DNA of 27,549 bases, taken from positions 1 to 27,549 of the forward strand of contig DATHBD010000011.1 in NCBI GenBank assembly GCA_035296325.1, in the 5' to 3' direction. The notes beneath the pieces are model-generated. The model was not told the origin of the DNA and did not search any database. It saw nothing but the letters and a program-made list of their open reading frames with translations. Position 1 is the stretch's first letter. Every line of letters starts with the position of its first letter. The DNA is from DATHBD01 sp035296325 (GTDB taxonomy: Bacteria > Actinomycetota > Actinomycetes > Mycobacteriales > Micromonosporaceae). Below are positions 23,936-27,549 of the stretch, in pieces. The translations under genes were made by a program, and so were the position numbers.

Positions 23936-25987
23936 ATGGCCACCGTCCTCGTCGTCGATGACCGCGCCGTCAACCGTGAGCTGGCGCGTACCCTGCTGGG
24001 GTACGGCGGGCATGAGGTGATTGAGGCGCACGAAGGCGCCGAAGCGCTCGAAATGGCACACGCACAGCATCCCGACCTTGTCCTGACCGACATCCTGATG
24101 CCCGGCATGGACGGCTACGAGCTGGCGCGGGAGCTACGCGCGGCTCCGGACACCGCCGCGACACTGATCGTGTTCTACACCGCCAACTATCTGGAGGCGG
24201 AGATCCGGCCATTCGCCGAGGCGTGCGGCGTATCCCGAATTCTACTCAAGTCGGTCGATCCGCGGGTGCTGATGCAGACCATCGACGAGGTGCTACTCGA
24301 AGGGCGAGTGGGCGCCGGACCGTTGGACGTGACCGCCGCCGACCACGAGTACCTGCGTGCGGTCAGCGCCAAGCTCTTCGACAAGGCGAAGGCCCTCAGC
24401 GACTCCGAAGCACGGTTCAAAATCATGGCCGAGTCAGCACCAGTGGGTATCACGTTCGGTGACGAGCACGGCTCGGCGAGTTACGTCAACGCCCGGCTCA
24501 CCGAGATCATGGCACTACCGGCGGACGACCTTCTCGGACTGGGTTGGCTCCACTGCGCCAACGACAGCGACCGCGATGAAATACTCGCCATCGCGCGCGG
24601 CACCGGACGCCGAGATGTCCAACACCGCTACCACGACCTCAGACGGGCCGGAATGCCCGACGAGACGCCGCGCTGGCTCAACGTGCACGTGCGGTCCATC
24701 CGAGGTGACGACGACGAACACGCTGGCTTCATCGGCACCGTTGACGACGTCACCGCCATAGTCGAGGCCGATCAACAGCGCCGCGCCGTCGAACGCGAGC
24801 ACGACATCGAGGCGAGGGATCGCGCCACGCAACGGCTGCAGAGCCTCAGCACCCTTGCCGGCGGGGTCGCCCATGACTTCAACAACATCCTCGGAGCGAT
24901 CCTCGCCTTCGAGGCCTTCGTCTCGGAAACCATCACCGAACTCACCACCGCGGGACGCCTGGAAGCCGACACCGGCCGCACGCTCCTCAAAGATCTGCAA
25001 CAGATCCGAAAAGGAGGTGAACGAGCCACCGGCCTCACCCAGCAACTACTGACCATCGGCAGCCGCAACATCATCACCCTGGCGGCACTCGACCTGAACC
25101 AGGCTGTGCGCGACTCCAACGATCTCCTGGCGCCCACGGTCGGAACGCACATCACCATCGTCACCCATCTCGCGGCTGACCTGCGCCCCATCCTCGCCGA
25201 ACCAACGGTCGTCGCTCAGGTCTTGATGAATCTCACCCTCAACGCCGGCCATGCGATGCCCGACGGCGGAACACTGACCATCGTCACCTCCAACGCCGAC
25301 ATCACCGTCGAAGCTCACGAGGCCGACGCTCCACCAGTCGGCCGGTACGCACGACTGACGATTCGTGACACCGGCCACGGGATGACACCGGAAACCCTCG
25401 CCCACGCCATCGAACCGTTCTTCACCACCAAAGCCCGCGGCCAAGGCAGCGGACTCGGGCTCGCCACCGTTTACGGCATCGTCCACCAGCTCGGCGGGAT
25501 CCTGCGCATCGAATCATCTCCGGGCCGCGGAGCCGTGTTCACCATCCATCTCCCCAGCACCGACCAGCCCGTCGACCCACCGCATGGCACCACGCCCGCG
25601 CCGGCGGGCGGCACCGAGACCATCCTGGTCGTCGACGACGAAGACGGTATCCGCGACATGCTCACCCGAACGCTGTCCACAGTCGGCTACCACGTCCTCA
25701 GCGCGCCCAATGGCGCCGAAGCGCTCCAACTCGCCGACCACTACCCTCACGTCATTCACCTTCTGCTCAGCGACGTCGTCATGCCCGGCATGCTCGGCGA
25801 CGAACTGGCCGAACGCCTGAACGGACGTCGACCCGACACCAAAATCCTGCTCATGTCCGGCTACGCCGGCGACCTCATGACCGGAAGCGGCATCCTCCGG
25901 CCCGGCATGACCCCCCTGCCGAAGCCGTTCACCAACCACGAACTCTTCACCGCGATCCGAACCACGATCGGCGTCACCAGCCGCTAA
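23936..25987 (+). CDS. Hybrid histidine kinase REC-PAS-HK-REC
   Basis: 683 residues, soluble. Domain order is REC (1-120; VVDDRAVN, Asp52 in LTDILMPGMDGYEL, Lys in LLKSVDP), PAS (about 160-275), then a kinase core with His313 in LAGGVAHDFNNILGAI. The ATPase domain has MNLTLNAGHAMPDGG, IRDTGHGM, FFTTKARGQGSGLGL. A C-terminal REC spans about 565-680 (Asp613 in LLSDVVMPGM, Lys in PLPKPF). The HDFNN acceptor motif belongs to the NtrB/FixL-like class, unlike the SHELR type of the first kinase. A receiver at each end suggests control by an upstream phosphodonor and forward transfer. Its TAA stop overlaps the stop of the convergent AdhE remnant. Confidence 0.92.
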   Translation: MATVLVVDDRAVNRELARTLLGYGGHEVIEAHEGAEALEMAHAQHPDLVLTDILMPGMDGYELARELRAAPDTAATLIVFYTANYLEAEIRPFAEACGVSRILLKSVDPRVLMQTIDEVLLEGRVGAGPLDVTAADHEYLRAVSAKLFDKAKALSDSEARFKIMAESAPVGITFGDEHGSASYVNARLTEIMALPADDLLGLGWLHCANDSDRDEILAIARGTGRRDVQHRYHDLRRAGMPDETPRWLNVHVRSIRGDDDEHAGFIGTVDDVTAIVEADQQRRAVEREHDIEARDRATQRLQSLSTLAGGVAHDFNNILGAILAFEAFVSETITELTTAGRLEADTGRTLLKDLQQIRKGGERATGLTQQLLTIGSRNIITLAALDLNQAVRDSNDLLAPTVGTHITIVTHLAADLRPILAEPTVVAQVLMNLTLNAGHAMPDGGTLTIVTSNADITVEAHEADAPPVGRYARLTIRDTGHGMTPETLAHAIEPFFTTKARGQGSGLGLATVYGIVHQLGGILRIESSPGRGAVFTIHLPSTDQPVDPPHGTTPAPAGGTETILVVDDEDGIRDMLTRTLSTVGYHVLSAPNGAEALQLADHYPHVIHLLLSDVVMPGMLGDELAERLNGRRPDTKILLMSGYAGDLMTGSGILRPGMTPLPKPFTNHELFTAIRTTIGVTSR

Positions 25988-26700
25988 CCGGCTCCGCCGT
26001 AGTAGGCGGTCTTCATGATGGCCTGCATGTCGGCGAGCATCGGCATCCGCGGGTTGGCTTGCGCGCACTGGTCGAGGTAGGCGTTCATGGCCTGCTGCGG
26101 CAACGCGTCCAGGAAGAGGCGTTCCTCGACGCCGATGGCCTGGAACGAGACCTCGATGCCGACCGCGGTGCGGAGCCGCTCGACCGCCGCGGCGTAGGAC
26201 TCGACACCCTGCTCCGGGGTGTCCGACGACAACCCGAGTGCCCGCGCGATGTCGGCGAACCGCTCGGGCGCCACGTAGCGTTCGTACGTCGGCCAGCCAG
26301 TGAGCTTGGCCGGCACAGTGCCGTTGTACCGGATGACCTGCGGCAGCAGGACGGCGTTGGTGCGCCCGTGCGCGACGTGGAACGTGGCGCCGAGTGTGTG
26401 CGCCATCGCGTGCACGATGCCGAGGAACGCGTTGCCGAACGCCATACCGGCGATGGTGCCGGCGTTGTGCATCTTCTCCCGAGCCAACGGGTCACCCGCA
26501 CCGTGCCGCACCGCCCGTTCCAGGTTGTCGAAGATCAGCCTGATGGCGTGCAGCGCGAGGCCGTCGGTGTAGTCGTTGGCGTACACCGACACGTCCGCCT
26601 CGGTGGCGTGGGTGCGCGCGTCGAACCCGCTGTCGGCGTCACCACCGGCGGCAGGTGCGCCGCGAGTACCGGATCGATGATCGCCACGCTCGGCGCCGCC
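25984..26700 (-). pseudogene. adhE: C-terminal remnant of AdhE (iron-dependent alcohol dehydrogenase domain)
   Basis: The reverse strand encodes the last 210-230 residues of an iron alcohol dehydrogenase of the AdhE type. Visible are SVAIIDPVLAAHLPPVV, then after a frameshift near 26638 DSGFDARTHATEADVSVYAN. The metal-site His cluster in GIVHAMAHTLGATFHVAHG and the AdhE C-terminus PRMPMLADMQAIMKTAYYG follow. The acetaldehyde dehydrogenase half and the nucleotide-binding half of this domain are missing upstream of about 26700. The protein would have reduced acetyl-CoA to ethanol in fermentation. Even from the longest open frame (start 26880) the first 70 residues are unrelated. The stop overlaps that of the hybrid kinase gene. 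Confidence 0.82.
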
Positions 26701-27059
26701 GGATGGCCCCACTGAGTAAGCGCAGACTAGATGACCTGCGGAGACGTGCCCCCGTCCGTGAAACAGCAGGTCGCCCCAACGGCCAGCCAAAGGGCGCACA
26801 CAACAGCCCGACAGTCGGCTCATCCTCCCCGGCGGGCAGCCCGTCCGGACAGCCCCAGCTTCCCGCACCCACGACGGCACCGACCCTGCCGGTGCTTATC
26901 GACAACAGGTCAGGATCCGGTATCCCCCCGCTCAGCGGCACAGGGTGGACGAACATATCTTCGTGGCCGACACGTGCCTCCTCTCGCCTCGGAGCCCGAC
27001 AATAGTCCCGCCGGAAATTGGCAGCCTGGACGTCCTCAGACAGCGCGATGGAGGCGGAC
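26701..27059. other. Non-coding or eroded stretch between AdhE remnant and integrase
   Basis: Several frames are open on both strands, but none has a convincing start or a family I recognise; the forward frame near 26712-26830 (Arg-rich, then Ser/Pro-rich) is the least implausible. The last bases hold the ribosome binding site of the integrase gene (GGAGG, 27049-27053). Confidence 0.4.
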
Positions 27060-27269
27060 ATGGGCGGCGATACGGTATTCCAGCGGTGCGGATGCGTGGA
27101 CCCGGCGACCGGAAGGAGACGGGACCGGTCCTGTCCACGGCCGGACGAGAAGGGCCACGGATCTTGGTACTTCTCGTGCTCGGTGCCCGATCGCCTGGGC
27201 CGGGCACGGCGGGTACGTCGGGGTGGTCACGCGACCCGCGAGGCGGCGCTGCTGGCCCGGGAACGGTAC
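27060..27269 (+). pseudogene. Phage-type integrase (tyrosine recombinase), 3' end lost to an IS
   Basis: The ATG at 27060 lies five bases after GGAGGCGG, so the 5' end is intact. The product begins MGGDTVFQRCGCVDPATGRR and continues with KGHGSWYFSCSVP and RRVRRGGHATREAALLARER. This is the N-terminal arm-binding, Cys-containing region typical of actinobacterial phage and ICE integrases. It breaks off after the codons for RERYL at about 27269, where an IS630-like element begins. The core-binding and catalytic domains are beyond the IS or gone. The family is recognised by its N-terminal pattern. Confidence 0.65.
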
Positions 27270-27549
27270 CTAGTGTTGCGCGTCGTTAGTTCCTTTACAT
27301 TCCGTGGCGGTGACGCGATCATGGGGTGTGGCGCTGTCTACTGGGTTGGTGCAGATCGGTGATGAGGACCGGGCGGTGTTGTCGCGTTGGTCGCGGTCGT
27401 CGTCGGTGCGGGCTGGGTTGGCGATGCGGTCGAAGATCGTGCTGGCTGCGGGTGATGGTGAGGGAACGTCGTCGATCGCGCGGCGGTTGGGGGTGTCGCG
27501 TCCGACGGTGATCGCGTGGCGCAACCGGTACGCGGCTGGTGGTCTGGAG
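27270..27549 (+). mobile_element. Left end of an IS630-like insertion sequence (runs off the window)
   Basis: The element is inferred from a transposase start that immediately follows a broken integrase gene. Similarity to integrase stops at CTAG (27269-27272), and IS630/Tc1 elements target TA dinucleotides. The terminal repeat cannot be checked because the right end is outside the window. Confidence 0.5.
27304..27549 (+). CDS. IS630-family transposase, N-terminal part
   Basis: The frame reads LSTGLVQIGDEDRAVLSRWS, then SVRAGLAMRSKIVLAAGDGE and the helix-turn-helix SSIARRLGVSRPTVIAWRNR, which is the N-terminal DNA-binding domain of IS630 transposases. The catalytic DDE domain would lie to the right of the window. 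GTG codons at 27304, 27310 and 27328 are all possible starts, and none has a clear ribosome binding site. The 82 codons in view are uninterrupted, so the gene may be intact. Confidence 0.72.
   Translation, partial: MAVTRSWGVALSTGLVQIGDEDRAVLSRWSRSSSVRAGLAMRSKIVLAAGDGEGTSSIARRLGVSRPTVIAWRNRYAAGGLE

Overview
The window looks like a piece of chromosome from a high-GC actinobacterium, most likely of the Micromonosporaceae. This is inferred from the base composition, many GTG starts, a type VII secretion protease (mycosin), STAND/TPR remnants and the overall style of the proteins; no rRNA or marker gene fixes the taxon. No tRNA, rRNA or CRISPR array was seen.

Left end (1-2.7 kb): a complete small IS5-type insertion sequence with 15-bp perfect terminal repeats, whose transposase is split by a -1 frameshift, sits inside a small reverse-strand gene. 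That gene follows a mycosin (S8 serine protease of type VII secretion), so the IS has truncated a probable secretion-associated protein.

Core (2.8-15.4 kb): a well-preserved exopolysaccharide operon, mostly with overlapping or abutting genes. The order is GT4, GT2, Wzx-like flippase, GT2, GT4, Wzy/ligase-like protein, and a Wzz/BY-kinase-like protein whose Walker A lysine is a threonine. A DUF1800 protein and a Tat-exported DUF1501 protein follow directly on the same strand. A convergent gene encodes a membrane-anchored trypsin-fold protein that has lost all three catalytic residues. The tight layout suggests that lipid-linked repeat units are made, flipped, polymerised and length-controlled by the first seven proteins, with DUF1800/DUF1501 as possible extracytoplasmic partners.

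Debris (15.4-21.2 kb): a patchwork of gene fragments on both strands: a PPC-like domain piece, the N-terminus of an unknown protein, a frameshifted small protein, a serine-recombinase C-terminus, a frameshifted CBM11-like domain, a multiply frameshifted STAND NTPase/TPR gene, and a possible recombinase N-terminal scrap. Within it one intact gene survives, a secreted ricin-type lectin, ending at a near-ideal hairpin terminator.

Signalling operon (21.3-26.0 kb): three closely spaced genes encode a triple-PAS histidine kinase, a protein of two receiver domains, and a REC-PAS-kinase-REC hybrid. All appear cytosolic and none carries a DNA-binding or enzymatic output domain, so this is a phosphorelay whose output lies elsewhere.

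Right end (26.0-27.5 kb): a frameshifted C-terminal piece of AdhE, the 5' end of a phage-type integrase gene with its own ribosome binding site, and the start of an IS630-like transposase that interrupts it and runs off the window.
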